17,207 nt of DNA, from the NCBI GenBank assembly GCA_900541285.1, contig UQJA01000030.1:1-17207 (forward strand), given 5' to 3'. Position 1 is the first letter of the stretch. Every line of letters starts with the position of its first letter. A model generated the notes under the pieces. It was not told the DNA's origin. It worked only from the letters and a program-made list of their open reading frames with translations, and made no database searches. Position numbers and translations under genes: made by a program. This document shows, one piece after another, positions 1 through 7,534 of this stretch. Origin of the DNA: an uncultured Collinsella sp. Its GTDB lineage: Bacteria > Actinomycetota > Coriobacteriia > Coriobacteriales > Coriobacteriaceae.

Positions 1-1500
1 TTCTGTCGGCCCGCACTCCATTCCTTCGGCGGGGTTCCCCAAGTCTGTCGAGGCGCATGCGGAGGGCTCCGCGCGCACAGCGAAATAGGGGGTATCCCCG
101 AAGGCCGCCCGGCTCGCCGGGACGGGGGCTATGTCTATTCGGTTGCCTCCCGGCACATCGCGCCGAGGGCCCACAGCCACCTCACGAGCTCGGCGGCGGT
201 GGCGGCGTTCGCCTTCGCCTGGGGCATGCCCCTGGCGAGTATCTCCTCGCGGCGCCGGAGCAGGCGCTCGGAACCCTTCCTCCCGTGCATCCTTACCTCG
301 AGCGGGACGCCGCTGCCCTTGGGCATCAGCTTCGGTTGGTGGCTCGCCTGGACGTAGCTCCAGGACCCCTCGACAGCCAACCTCCTGACGAGGGCGTTGC
401 CGGCCCCGCTGATCCCGCCGAGGCGCACGGAGTCCGCGCTCGACCTCTGCTTCGGGGCGAGGCCGAAGTAGGACGTCACCTGCCTGCCGGAGCGGAACCT
501 CGAGAAGTCGCCGACCTCGGACGCGAAGGCGGCGGCGAGCGCGAACCCGCATCCCTTGATCGACTGGAGCGCCTCGACCTCCGGGAGACCCAGCGCATCA
601 ACCAGGCCCTGGCCATGCGGATGCGGGAGCTGGACCGGGTGCTGGGCCAGGCGGGGCGGGGGGGGGCCCCGCCGCGACGGCGGCCCTGTACTCGGCGAGG
701 AGATCGTCGCGCGTCTCGGAGGCCGCCTCGACCTCGCTCCTCAGCGCCGCCAGCGCCCGGATGCCGCCGTCGTCGGCGGGCCGAACCTTGTCGAGCCACC
801 TGAGGAAGTCGTACGTCCAGTACCTCCGGGGGTTTCCGGCCGGCGTCGTGCCGCCGTAGGCGTAACCCCGGCGGGCGAGGAACGCCAGGAGCCGCTGCTT
901 CGCCGCCGCGAGCCTCGCGGTCGCCGCGTCGTGGGCCCCGGCGAGGTCCCTGAGCCCCTCGATCTCGGGGGACGGCACCCATACCGGGGAGATATCGTGC
1001 GACAGTATCGCCTTGGCCATCCTGGCCGCGTCGTTGCGGTCGTTCTTGGACGAGAAGTCTGCCGCCGACCTCGGGACCTTGGAGACGGCCGCGACGACGC
1101 AGTCGACGCCGAGCCCGGAGAGCTCCCTCTGCGGGGCGAAGCCGAGGTAGCCGCTCTCGTAGGCGGCGAGCGACGGGCCCGGGAAGCCCGACATCCACTC
1201 CGCGACCTCGCCCCACGGGTTGCCGCGGAACCTCCTCGTCACTGTCTCGCCCGTCTCCGCGTCGAGCGCGCAGACGGTGGTGGACCTGAGGTGTACGTCC
1301 ATTCCGAAGGCGGTAGAATATCTAGGCACGGGAGCCTCCCAACCTCGTTGCGGCGCGGCTGCGCCTATGGCACTTCAACATCATTGTCGCAGCCCCGACC
1401 CGCGGTCACGAGCGGGGGCTCCTATCTTTTTAGTGCCCTCGGATTGGGTCATAGTGTCTGTCGGTTCCAAGACATCGGCATCGTCCTAGCTGTCAAGGGC
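1..1500 (-). mobile_element. IS110-family insertion sequence (ends not resolved)
   Basis: The region holds one IS110-type transposase reading frame on the minus strand plus non-coding sequence on both sides. IS110 elements usually lack terminal inverted repeats and target duplications, so the ends cannot be set from one copy and the limits given are approximate. The 134 bases below the transposase stop hold no gene that I can see and may be the downstream end of the element or of the contig. The roughly 170 bases above the start contain several short hairpins, including one at 1391-1420. In IS110-group elements the upstream end encodes the guide (bridge) RNA. REP-like repeats begin at 1565, just outside. 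Confidence 0.6.
135..1329 (-). pseudogene. IS110-family transposase/recombinase, frameshifted
   Basis: This is a DEDD (RuvC-like) recombinase of the IS110 family, which moves its element using a serine domain and an RNA guide. The frame starts at a GTG (1329-1327) preceded by GGGAGG. The N-terminal domain shows the expected acidic residues D11 (GMDVH), E58 (AAYESG), D97 and D100 (KNDRND). The C-terminal transposase-20 domain is in another frame and reads EVGDFSRF, TSYFGLAPKQRSS and GGISGAGN, with a candidate catalytic serine in the SSADS stretch. The frames switch at a run of nine G on the plus strand (658-666, nine C in the gene). Removing one base would give about 397 residues, a normal family length. 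It is therefore a decayed copy, a sequencing error in a homopolymer, or less likely a +1 recoding site. The stop is TAG at 137-135. Confidence 0.82.
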
Positions 1501-1564
1501 TTGGCGTAGGTAGTCATTGGACGTTCTTAAGCGACTAGTCGAAAGGGACACTCTTGCGGTACTT

Positions 1565-1611
1565 GGCACTCGGGGACGTTCCTTTTGTGCCGGCACTTGG
1601 GGACGTTCCTT
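1565..1611. repeat. REP-like direct repeat pair with central palindrome
   Basis: Two 20-base copies of GGCACTYGGGGACGTTCCTT lie at 1565-1584 and 1592-1611. They differ at one base and have a 27-base period. Between and overlapping them is the perfect palindrome GTGCCGGCAC (1587-1596), and GGCAC of the first copy can pair with GTGCC of the palindrome. The compact palindromic layout resembles bacterial REP sequences. I cannot count genomic copies from this window. Confidence 0.55.
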
Positions 1612-1626
1612 GCAGCAATCTGTCGA

Positions 1627-1656
1627 TTGAACGTCGTTGTGTGTTCACGCTATCAT
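1627..1656 (+). promoter_or_regulatory. Probable feoAB promoter
   Basis: A -35 match TTGAAC (1627-1632) is followed after 18 bases by a -10 match TATCAT (1651-1656). Transcription would start near 1663, just ahead of the paired operator-like dyads and about 85 bases before the feoAB start codon. Confidence 0.5.
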
Positions 1657-1671
1657 GTAAGTTTAAAATTG

Positions 1672-1704
1672 GTTAGCCATGGCAAACGGTTAGCCATGGT
1701 GAAC
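1672..1704. promoter_or_regulatory. Tandem operator-like dyads upstream of feoAB
   Basis: Two adjacent near-palindromes follow the pattern GTTnnCCATGGnnAAC. The first, GTTAGCCATGGCAAAC (1672-1687), is symmetric at 14 of 16 positions. The second, GTTAGCCATGGTGAAC (1689-1704), is symmetric at 12 of 16. They share the 12-base string GGTTAGCCATGG with a 17-base period. The GGTTAGCC half-site matches the core of the DtxR/IdeR iron box, but the opposite half differs from that consensus. Placement at and just after the expected transcription start suits repression by a metal-dependent regulator. The identity of the regulator is inference. Confidence 0.45.
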
Positions 1705-1746
1705 ATAAATACAACGCCCTGCGGGCGCCGGGGGAGGAACACGGAC

Positions 1747-4107
1747 GTGAAGCTCGATACACTCGAGATTGGAAAGGACGCCGTTGTCGCATCGGTGGCA
1801 TCGGACGATCAGGCACTCCGACAGCATATTTTGGACATGGGTCTAACGCCGGGCACCGAAGTCACCATGATGAAGTACGCCCCCATGGGTGACCCGCTCG
1901 AGATCCGCCTGCGTGGCTACGAGTTGACACTGCGTAAGGACGATGCCGCTCGCATCGAGCTCGTGGGTATTCACGACACCGATACGGGTCCGCGCGCTAA
2001 CGCCGCAATCGGCACGACGGAGCATCCGGCCCTGGGCGAGGGGACGTATTCGCCCCGTGCGGCAAAGACGGCCGTGCCCGAGGGCGCGCCGCTGCACTTT
2101 GCCCTCGCCGGCAACCAAAACTGCGGCAAGACCACGTTATTCAACCAGCTGACGGGCTCCAACCAGCACGTCGGTAACTTTCCCGGCGTGACGGTCGACC
2201 GCAAAGATGGCACCATCCGCAACCATCCCGAGGCGAGCGTTACCGACCTGCCTGGCATTTACTCCCTGTCGCCGTACACAGGCGAAGAGGTCGTGAGCCG
2301 TCAGTTCATCCTCGACGAGCGCCCGGACGCCATCATTGACATCATTGATGCCACCAACATCGAGCGTAACCTGTACCTGACACTGCAGCTCATGGAGCTC
2401 GACCGTCCTATGGTCATCGCGCTCAACATGATGGACGAGGTGACCGCCAACGGCGGCGCCGTGGACGTCAACCTGCTCGAGAGCCTGTTGGGCGTGCCCG
2501 TTGTCCCCATTAGCGCTGCCCGCAACGAGGGTATCGGTGAGTTGGTGGATCATGCCTTGCACGTGGCGCGGTTCCGCGAGCGCCCCGGTCGCCTGGACTT
2601 TTGCGCGCCCGACGGTCCGGACGGCGGTGCGCTGCATCGCTGCATCCACGGTATTGCTAACCTGATCGAGGACCATGCCGTGACGGCGCACATCCCGGTG
2701 CGCTTTGCGGCGACCAAGCTGGTCGAGGGCGACGAGCTGGTGACCGAGTCGCTTCACCTGGATCGCAATGAGCTCGACGCTATCGAGCACATCATCACCC
2801 AGATGGAGGGCGAGGCCGGCACCGACCGCCTATCTGCGCTGGCCGATATGCGTTTTAGCTTTATCGGCGACGTGTGCGGGCGTTGCGTCGTCAAGCCGCA
2901 CGAGAGCCGCGAGCACGTGCGCTCCGTCAAGATTGACCGCATCCTGACAGGTCGTTACACAGCCATTCCGGCGTTTCTGGTGATCATGGGCCTCGTCTTT
3001 TGGCTGACGTTTGGCGTGATCGGCGCGGCGTTGCAGGGACTCATGGAGGACGGTATCGCTGCCATCATCGCCTCGGCCGATGCGGGCCTCAAGGCGTTCG
3101 GTACCAACGACGTGGTGCGCTCGCTGGCTGTCGACGGCGTGCTTACGGGCGTGGGCAGTGTGCTGACCTTCCTGCCGATTATCGTCGTGCTCTTTTTGTT
3201 CCTCTCCATTCTGGAAGACTCCGGATACATGGCGCGCGTGGCCTTTGTCATGGATAAGGTGTTGCGTCGCTTTGGCCTGTCGGGCCGCAGTTTCGTGCCC
3301 ATGCTCGTCGGTTTTGGCTGCACCGTGCCGGCTATCATGTCGACCCGTACGCTCCCATCCGAGCACGACCGCAAGATGACGGTCATGCTCACGCCGTTTA
3401 TGAGCTGCTCAGCCAAGCTGCCGGTTTACGGCTTGCTGTGCGGGGCGTTTTTCCCGCAGGCGACGGTTCCCGCCATGGTCTCGCTCTATCTGATCGGTAT
3501 CGTGGTCGGCTGCGTCGCGGCTTTGGTGCTCAACCGCACGGCATTTAAGGGCGACCCGGTGCCGTTTATCATGGAGCTCCCCAATTACCGCCTGCCGAGC
3601 GTCAAGACGACGGTGATGCTGGCATGGGATAAGGCCAAGGACTTCATCACCAAGGCCTTTACCATTATCTTTGCCGCGACCGTGGTCATCTGGTTCCTTC
3701 AGACGTTCGACATCCGCTTTAACGTGGTCGCCGACCAGTCGCAAAGCCTGCTTGCCGGTCTGGGTAGCATCATCGCGCCGGTGTTGGCCCCGCTCGGCTT
3801 TGGCGACTGGCGCGCCTCGACGGCGCTCGTCACGGGGCTCATTGCCAAGGAGAGCGTCATCTCGACGCTCACGGTGCTTTTGGGCGCAACGTCGCCCGCG
3901 GCGCTGTCGACCATGTTTTCGCCGTTTACCGCCTACGTGTTCTTGGTCTTTACGTTGCTGTACCCGCCTTGTGTGGCGGCAATCGGCGCCGTCAAGAGCG
4001 AGTTGGGCGCGCGCTATGCCGTGGCCGTATTCGCGTTTCAGATCGCCGTTGCCTGGATCGTGGCGTTTGTCGTGCATTCGGCGGGCATATTGCTGGGGTT
4101 GGCTTAG
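1747..4107 (+). CDS. feoB: FeoA-FeoB fusion ferrous iron transporter
   Basis: This is an inner-membrane Fe(II) uptake protein of 786 residues. Residues 1-75 form a FeoA (SH3-like) domain, with the typical ILDMGLTPGTEV and RGYELTLRKDDAARIEL segments. A linker leads to the GTPase domain: G1 GNQNCGKT (122-129), G2 threonine in FPGVTVD, G3 DLPG (167-170), G4 NMMD (227-230) and G5 ISA. The membrane part starts near residue 404. It has two Gate segments, with GCTVPAIMSTRT (C525) and MSCSAKLPVYG (C554), plus the conserved LIAKESV stretch near 700. The GTG at 1747 is chosen because GGGGAGGA ends 8 bases before it and the FeoA domain begins there. Upstream in-frame ATG codons lack a ribosome site. FeoA and FeoB are usually separate genes, though fusions are known. 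No feoC gene follows. Confidence 0.95.
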   Translation: MKLDTLEIGKDAVVASVASDDQALRQHILDMGLTPGTEVTMMKYAPMGDPLEIRLRGYELTLRKDDAARIELVGIHDTDTGPRANAAIGTTEHPALGEGTYSPRAAKTAVPEGAPLHFALAGNQNCGKTTLFNQLTGSNQHVGNFPGVTVDRKDGTIRNHPEASVTDLPGIYSLSPYTGEEVVSRQFILDERPDAIIDIIDATNIERNLYLTLQLMELDRPMVIALNMMDEVTANGGAVDVNLLESLLGVPVVPISAARNEGIGELVDHALHVARFRERPGRLDFCAPDGPDGGALHRCIHGIANLIEDHAVTAHIPVRFAATKLVEGDELVTESLHLDRNELDAIEHIITQMEGEAGTDRLSALADMRFSFIGDVCGRCVVKPHESREHVRSVKIDRILTGRYTAIPAFLVIMGLVFWLTFGVIGAALQGLMEDGIAAIIASADAGLKAFGTNDVVRSLAVDGVLTGVGSVLTFLPIIVVLFLFLSILEDSGYMARVAFVMDKVLRRFGLSGRSFVPMLVGFGCTVPAIMSTRTLPSEHDRKMTVMLTPFMSCSAKLPVYGLLCGAFFPQATVPAMVSLYLIGIVVGCVAALVLNRTAFKGDPVPFIMELPNYRLPSVKTTVMLAWDKAKDFITKAFTIIFAATVVIWFLQTFDIRFNVVADQSQSLLAGLGSIIAPVLAPLGFGDWRASTALVTGLIAKESVISTLTVLLGATSPAALSTMFSPFTAYVFLVFTLLYPPCVAAIGAVKSELGARYAVAVFAFQIAVAWIVAFVVHSAGILLGLA

Positions 4108-4148
4108 TTATGAATTGACGGCGCAACCTCTGTGTATCGAATTGTTTT

Positions 4149-4182
4149 CGGCCCCGCATCTGTACTGACGGATGCGGGGCCG
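4149..4182 (+). terminator. Hairpin terminator after feoB, weak T-tract
   Basis: A perfect 12-bp stem, CGGCCCCGCATC (4149-4160) with GATGCGGGGCCG (4171-4182), has a 10-base loop. It is followed by TTGCTATATAAT rather than a clean T-run, so termination efficiency is uncertain. It is the only hairpin of this strength between feoB and the next gene. Confidence 0.6.
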
Positions 4183-4194
4183 TTGCTATATAAT
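4165..4194 (+). promoter_or_regulatory. Probable promoter of the MFS transporter gene, overlapping the feoB hairpin
   Basis: A perfect -10 TATAAT (4189-4194) lies 18 bases after CTGACG (4165-4170), a fair -35 match located in the loop of the preceding hairpin. The transporter start codon is about 33 bases downstream. Confidence 0.45.
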
Positions 4195-4227
4195 CGCCTC
4201 CGCTCAAAACGATTGGAGACGTTATAT

Positions 4228-5424
4228 ATGACTCAGGCAAGGCAAGACGGCATCACGCTCAAGCAGTGGCTCCCACTCGTCGGGCTCACCTGCTGTGCGT
4301 TCGTGTTCAACACGTCGGAGTTTATGCCCATCGGCCTTTTGACTGATATCGCCGCGTCGTTCTCGCTCACCGAGGCCCAGGCGGGCATCATGATCTCGGT
4401 CTATGCCTGGGGCGTCATGCTGCTGTCGTTGCCGCTCATGATGTTCGCTTCGCGTTTCGAGTTTAAGCGGATGCTGCTGGGCGTGCTTGCCGTGTTCTCG
4501 CTCGGTCAGTTCCTGTCCGCTGTGGCGCCGACCTATCCCATCCTGGTCTGCGCGCGCCTGGTGGTCGCTTGCGCACATGCCGTGTTCTGGTCAGTCGCCT
4601 CGATTATGGCCTCGCGCCTGGTCGACACTCGCCACGGCGCGCTCGCCATCAGCATGATCGCTACGGGCTCGTCCATCGCGCAGATCTTTGGCCTGCCCCT
4701 CGGTCGCGCCATTGGCCTGGCCGTGGGCTGGCGTATGACGTTTGCCGTGGTCGGGGGCCTCTCAGCCATCGCGGTCGTCTACCAGGCAGCGGTGTTCCCG
4801 GCCATGCCGGCGGGTGAGCGCTTTACTGTCAAACAGCTGCCCGAGCTGCTCAAGAACCCGCTCCTCATCGCGCTCTACGCAGTCACGGTCTTCATGGCGA
4901 CCGGCTATTACGCAAGCTACAGCTATATCGAGCCCTTCCTGGCGCAGGTCGCGCACGTCGATGCGGGCGCCATTACCATGACGCTGACGGCGTTTGGCTG
5001 CTCTGGTTTGCTCGGAAGCTGGCTGTTTGGCCGCCTGTTCGATGGGCATCGCTTCCCGTTCTTGGCTATCACGCTCTCCGGCGTGCCGGTGGCCCTGCTG
5101 CTCATGGGACCGGCCGCATCGTCGCTCGTGACAGTGCTTGCCGTCTGCGCACTGTGGGGTTGCTGCGCCACGGCCTTTAACGTGGCGTTTCAGGCCGAGC
5201 TCATCAAGCACACGTCGGCAGATTCGTCGGCCGTCGCCATGTCGATCTTCTCGGGCCTGTTTAACCTCGGTATTGGCACGGGTACCGCAATCGGCGGCGC
5301 CGTGGTTTCGGGTCCCGGTATCGCTTGGATCGGCTTCGCGGGCGGGTCGATTGCCGTCGTGGGCGTTATCCTCGCCATCACGGTGATGTTCCCAGCCATA
5401 CGCCGTGCAAAGCCCGTCGCCTAG
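4228..5424 (+). CDS. MFS transporter, SotB-like sugar efflux type
   Basis: This is a 398-residue major facilitator of the DHA1 group, expected to export a sugar or small molecule by proton antiport across the inner membrane. The layout suits 12 membrane helices. From memory it resembles E. coli SotB along its whole length: FNTSEFMPIGLL in helix 1, GIMISVYAWGVMLLSLP in helix 2, CAHAVFWSV, LGLPLGRAIGLAVGWRMTF, YYASYSYIEPF in the second half, and IFSGLFNLGIGTG near the end. The ATG at 4228 is preceded at 9 bases by GGAG, and an earlier in-frame codon at 4132 would place the start inside the feoB hairpin region. It is a single-gene unit between two hairpins. The substrate is not determinable here. 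Drug efflux is the main alternative. Confidence 0.85.
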   Translation: MTQARQDGITLKQWLPLVGLTCCAFVFNTSEFMPIGLLTDIAASFSLTEAQAGIMISVYAWGVMLLSLPLMMFASRFEFKRMLLGVLAVFSLGQFLSAVAPTYPILVCARLVVACAHAVFWSVASIMASRLVDTRHGALAISMIATGSSIAQIFGLPLGRAIGLAVGWRMTFAVVGGLSAIAVVYQAAVFPAMPAGERFTVKQLPELLKNPLLIALYAVTVFMATGYYASYSYIEPFLAQVAHVDAGAITMTLTAFGCSGLLGSWLFGRLFDGHRFPFLAITLSGVPVALLLMGPAASSLVTVLAVCALWGCCATAFNVAFQAELIKHTSADSSAVAMSIFSGLFNLGIGTGTAIGGAVVSGPGIAWIGFAGGSIAVVGVILAITVMFPAIRRAKPVA

Positions 5425-5440
5425 CCACATCCTCCTCATC

Positions 5441-5507
5441 AGTTGCGGTGGAATACGGAGTGTTTAGCCCAGTAAACCTGGTAAACAGTCCGTATTCCAC
5501 CGCAACT
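5441..5507. repeat. Long palindrome between the MFS and amylase genes
   Basis: Nineteen-base arms pair perfectly: AGTTGCGGTGGAATACGGA (5441-5459) with its complement at 5489-5507. Inside, after a G-G mismatch, TGTTTA pairs with TAAACA and CCAG with CTGG around a 5-base loop. TTATTTT follows the plus-strand side, so it could also end transcription of the transporter gene. The arms are much longer than terminators here usually have, which suggests a REP- or MITE-like palindrome. Confidence 0.7.
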
Positions 5508-5589
5508 TATTTTGGGGGAGAGGATACAAGCTGGGCATACAATGGATGTCGTTGTGTTGAGCGATACCTGACCTTTCCGGGAGGCTGTT

Positions 5590-6966
5590 ATGTGGGCATA
5601 CGAGACGACGTTCTATCAGATCTATCCGCTGGGCTTTTGCGGGGCTCCGCGCGAAAACGCCGCGCCCGTTGCCGAGGATGAGCTCGCCCAGGCTGCCAAC
5701 GCCGCGCCCAACCCCGATGCTCCTATCATGAAGGTCGCCCAATGGGCCGACTACATGCAGGAACTCGGCGTTGGCGCTGTGCTCATCAACCCACCGCTCG
5801 AGTCCGATAGCCATGGCTACGACACGCGCAGCCTGCGCCACATCGACCGCCGCCTAGGCAGCGATGCCGACTTTGCCGCCGTGTGCGAGACATTGCATGC
5901 CCATGGCATCCGCGTGGTACTCGATGCCGTCTTCAACCACGTCGGTCGTGGCTTTTGGGCCTTCCGCGATGTGCAGGAGCGTAAGTGGGACTCGCCGTAC
6001 AAGGATTGGTTCCACATCAGCTTTGACGGTGACTCGTGCTACGGCGACGGCTTTTGGTACGAGGGCTGGGAGGGCCATTTTGAGCTTGTGAAGCTCAACC
6101 TGCAAAACCCCGCCGTGGTCGATTACCTGCTTGAGTCTGTGCGTCACTGGGCCGAGGTCTTTGGCATCGACGGCCTGCGCCTGGACGTCGCCTATATGCT
6201 CGACCGCGACTTTATGCGCCGCCTGCATACTTTTACCCGTGAGCTCAAGCCCGACTTTGTGCTGATTGGTGAGACGCTCCACGGCGACTACAACCAGATC
6301 GTCAACGACGAGATGCTCGACTCCTGCACCAACTACGAGTGCTACAAGGGCCTGTACTCCAGCTTTAACTCGGTCAACATGTTCGAGATCGCCCATTCGT
6401 TGCACCGCCAGTTTGGCGGCGACCCGTGGTGCATCTACCGCGGCAAACACCTGCTGTCGTTTGTCGACAACCACGATGTGCCGCGCCTGGCGAGCATCCT
6501 GACGGACAAGTCCTGCCTGCGCCCCGCCTACGGCATGCTCTTTGGTATGCCGGGCATTCCGTGCGTCTACTACGGCAGCGAGTGGGGGATTGCCGGCGAA
6601 AAGGGCGGCCTCGATGGCGATTGGGCGCTACGTCCTGCGCTCGATGAGCCTGCGCCCAACGAGCTAACGGCCTTCATCAAGCAGCTCGCGCACCTACGCT
6701 CGGCAAACGACGCGGCGGCCCGTGCCCTCAACTACGGTGCCTATCGCAACGTGGTGATCCAGAACAAGCAGCTGCTGTTCGAGCGCGCCTGCGACGACGC
6801 GACGGTGCTCGTGGCGGTCAATGCCGTGAACGAGCCCTATACCTTTGGAGCCGGCGAACTCAACGGCTCCTTCGTCGACCTGCTTGCCGACGGTGCGCCC
6901 ACGGTCGAGCTGCCGGGCTCCCTTGAACTCGCACCCTATGAGGTGCGTTATCTGCTGAGGGCCTAG
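5590..6966 (+). CDS. GH13 alpha-amylase-family glycoside hydrolase (intracellular)
   Basis: This is a 458-residue TIM-barrel enzyme that should cleave alpha-1,4-glucosidic bonds in maltodextrins or related glucans. Family motifs appear in order: region I DAVFNH (112-117), region II GLRLDVAYM with nucleophile D199, region III LIGETLHG with acid/base E228, and region IV FVDNHD with transition-state D296. The C-terminal 80 or so residues form the usual beta domain. There is no signal peptide, and the protein begins directly with the barrel strand YETTFYQIYPLGF, so it is probably cytoplasmic. The layout recalls cyclomaltodextrinase/neopullulanase-type enzymes, but the long N-terminal dimerisation domain of those is missing. 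The ATG at 5590 has GGGAGG 5 bases upstream. A possible -10 TACAAT sits at 5538-5543 without a good -35. Confidence 0.9.
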   Translation: MWAYETTFYQIYPLGFCGAPRENAAPVAEDELAQAANAAPNPDAPIMKVAQWADYMQELGVGAVLINPPLESDSHGYDTRSLRHIDRRLGSDADFAAVCETLHAHGIRVVLDAVFNHVGRGFWAFRDVQERKWDSPYKDWFHISFDGDSCYGDGFWYEGWEGHFELVKLNLQNPAVVDYLLESVRHWAEVFGIDGLRLDVAYMLDRDFMRRLHTFTRELKPDFVLIGETLHGDYNQIVNDEMLDSCTNYECYKGLYSSFNSVNMFEIAHSLHRQFGGDPWCIYRGKHLLSFVDNHDVPRLASILTDKSCLRPAYGMLFGMPGIPCVYYGSEWGIAGEKGGLDGDWALRPALDEPAPNELTAFIKQLAHLRSANDAAARALNYGAYRNVVIQNKQLLFERACDDATVLVAVNAVNEPYTFGAGELNGSFVDLLADGAPTVELPGSLELAPYEVRYLLRA

Positions 6967-6969
6967 CTC

Positions 6970-7533
6970 GTGGCTGCGTCCGACGAGGGCTATCAACATA
7001 TTGAGCATGGGTTTGAGCCCGTGTTTGACGAGCGCTCGCGCGTTTTGGTGTTGGGGTCGTTTCCCTCGGTGCTCTCGCGTGCCAATGCCTTCTACTATGG
7101 CAATCCGCAGAACCGCTTTTGGCGCGTGATGGCCGCGTGCCTCGGTGTGCCCGTGCCGCCCAACGAGGGCGATCCTTTGGCAAGTGGTGAGCCCGCGACG
7201 CTCGATGCCTCGATTGCCGCCAAGCGGGCTATGCTGCTCAACGGCGGTGTGGCCCTGTGGGACGTGATCGAGAGCTGTGACATCAAGGGCTCAAGCGACG
7301 CGAGCATCAAAAACGTCGTTCCGGCGCATGCCGAGCGCATTACCGGCGCAGCTCCCATTGAGCAGGTGATATGCAACGGTGGTACAGCTGGTCGGCTCTA
7401 CAAGCGCTATCTACAAGAGCGTACGGGGCTGCCGGCCATCGTTCTGCCGTCGACAAGTCCCGCCAATGCGGCATGGCGCCTGGAACGCCTTGTCGAGCGC
7501 TGGCGCGAGGCCGTTGACTGGGGCGCTTTGTGA
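6970..7533 (+). CDS. DNA-deoxyinosine (hypoxanthine-DNA) glycosylase, UDG superfamily
   Basis: This 187-residue enzyme belongs to the family 6 (HDG) branch of the uracil-DNA glycosylase superfamily. It removes hypoxanthine formed by adenine deamination and so starts base-excision repair. The first motif is VLVLGSFPSV (25-34), continuing into NAFYYGNPQNRFW (39-51), typical of this branch and of mismatch-specific glycosylases. The second motif is LPSTSPANA (159-167). The GTG start at 6970 lies 3 bases after the amylase stop with GAGG about 10 bases upstream, which implies co-transcription and probable translational coupling. The link between glucan hydrolysis and DNA repair looks positional rather than metabolic. 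The assignment to this branch is firm; the exact base preference is inferred from the family. Confidence 0.85.
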   Translation: MAASDEGYQHIEHGFEPVFDERSRVLVLGSFPSVLSRANAFYYGNPQNRFWRVMAACLGVPVPPNEGDPLASGEPATLDASIAAKRAMLLNGGVALWDVIESCDIKGSSDASIKNVVPAHAERITGAAPIEQVICNGGTAGRLYKRYLQERTGLPAIVLPSTSPANAAWRLERLVERWREAVDWGAL

Positions 7534-7534
7534 T

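Noticed and set aside
135..1329. Programmed frameshifting as the normal mode of expressing the transposase
   Set aside because: IS110-family transposases are typically single frames; a simple homopolymer indel is the more economical explanation, though not excluded.
1585..1746. N-terminal extension of FeoA-FeoB from upstream in-frame codons
   Set aside because: It would include the REP repeat, promoter and operator region; a strong ribosome site and the FeoA domain both fix the start at 1747.
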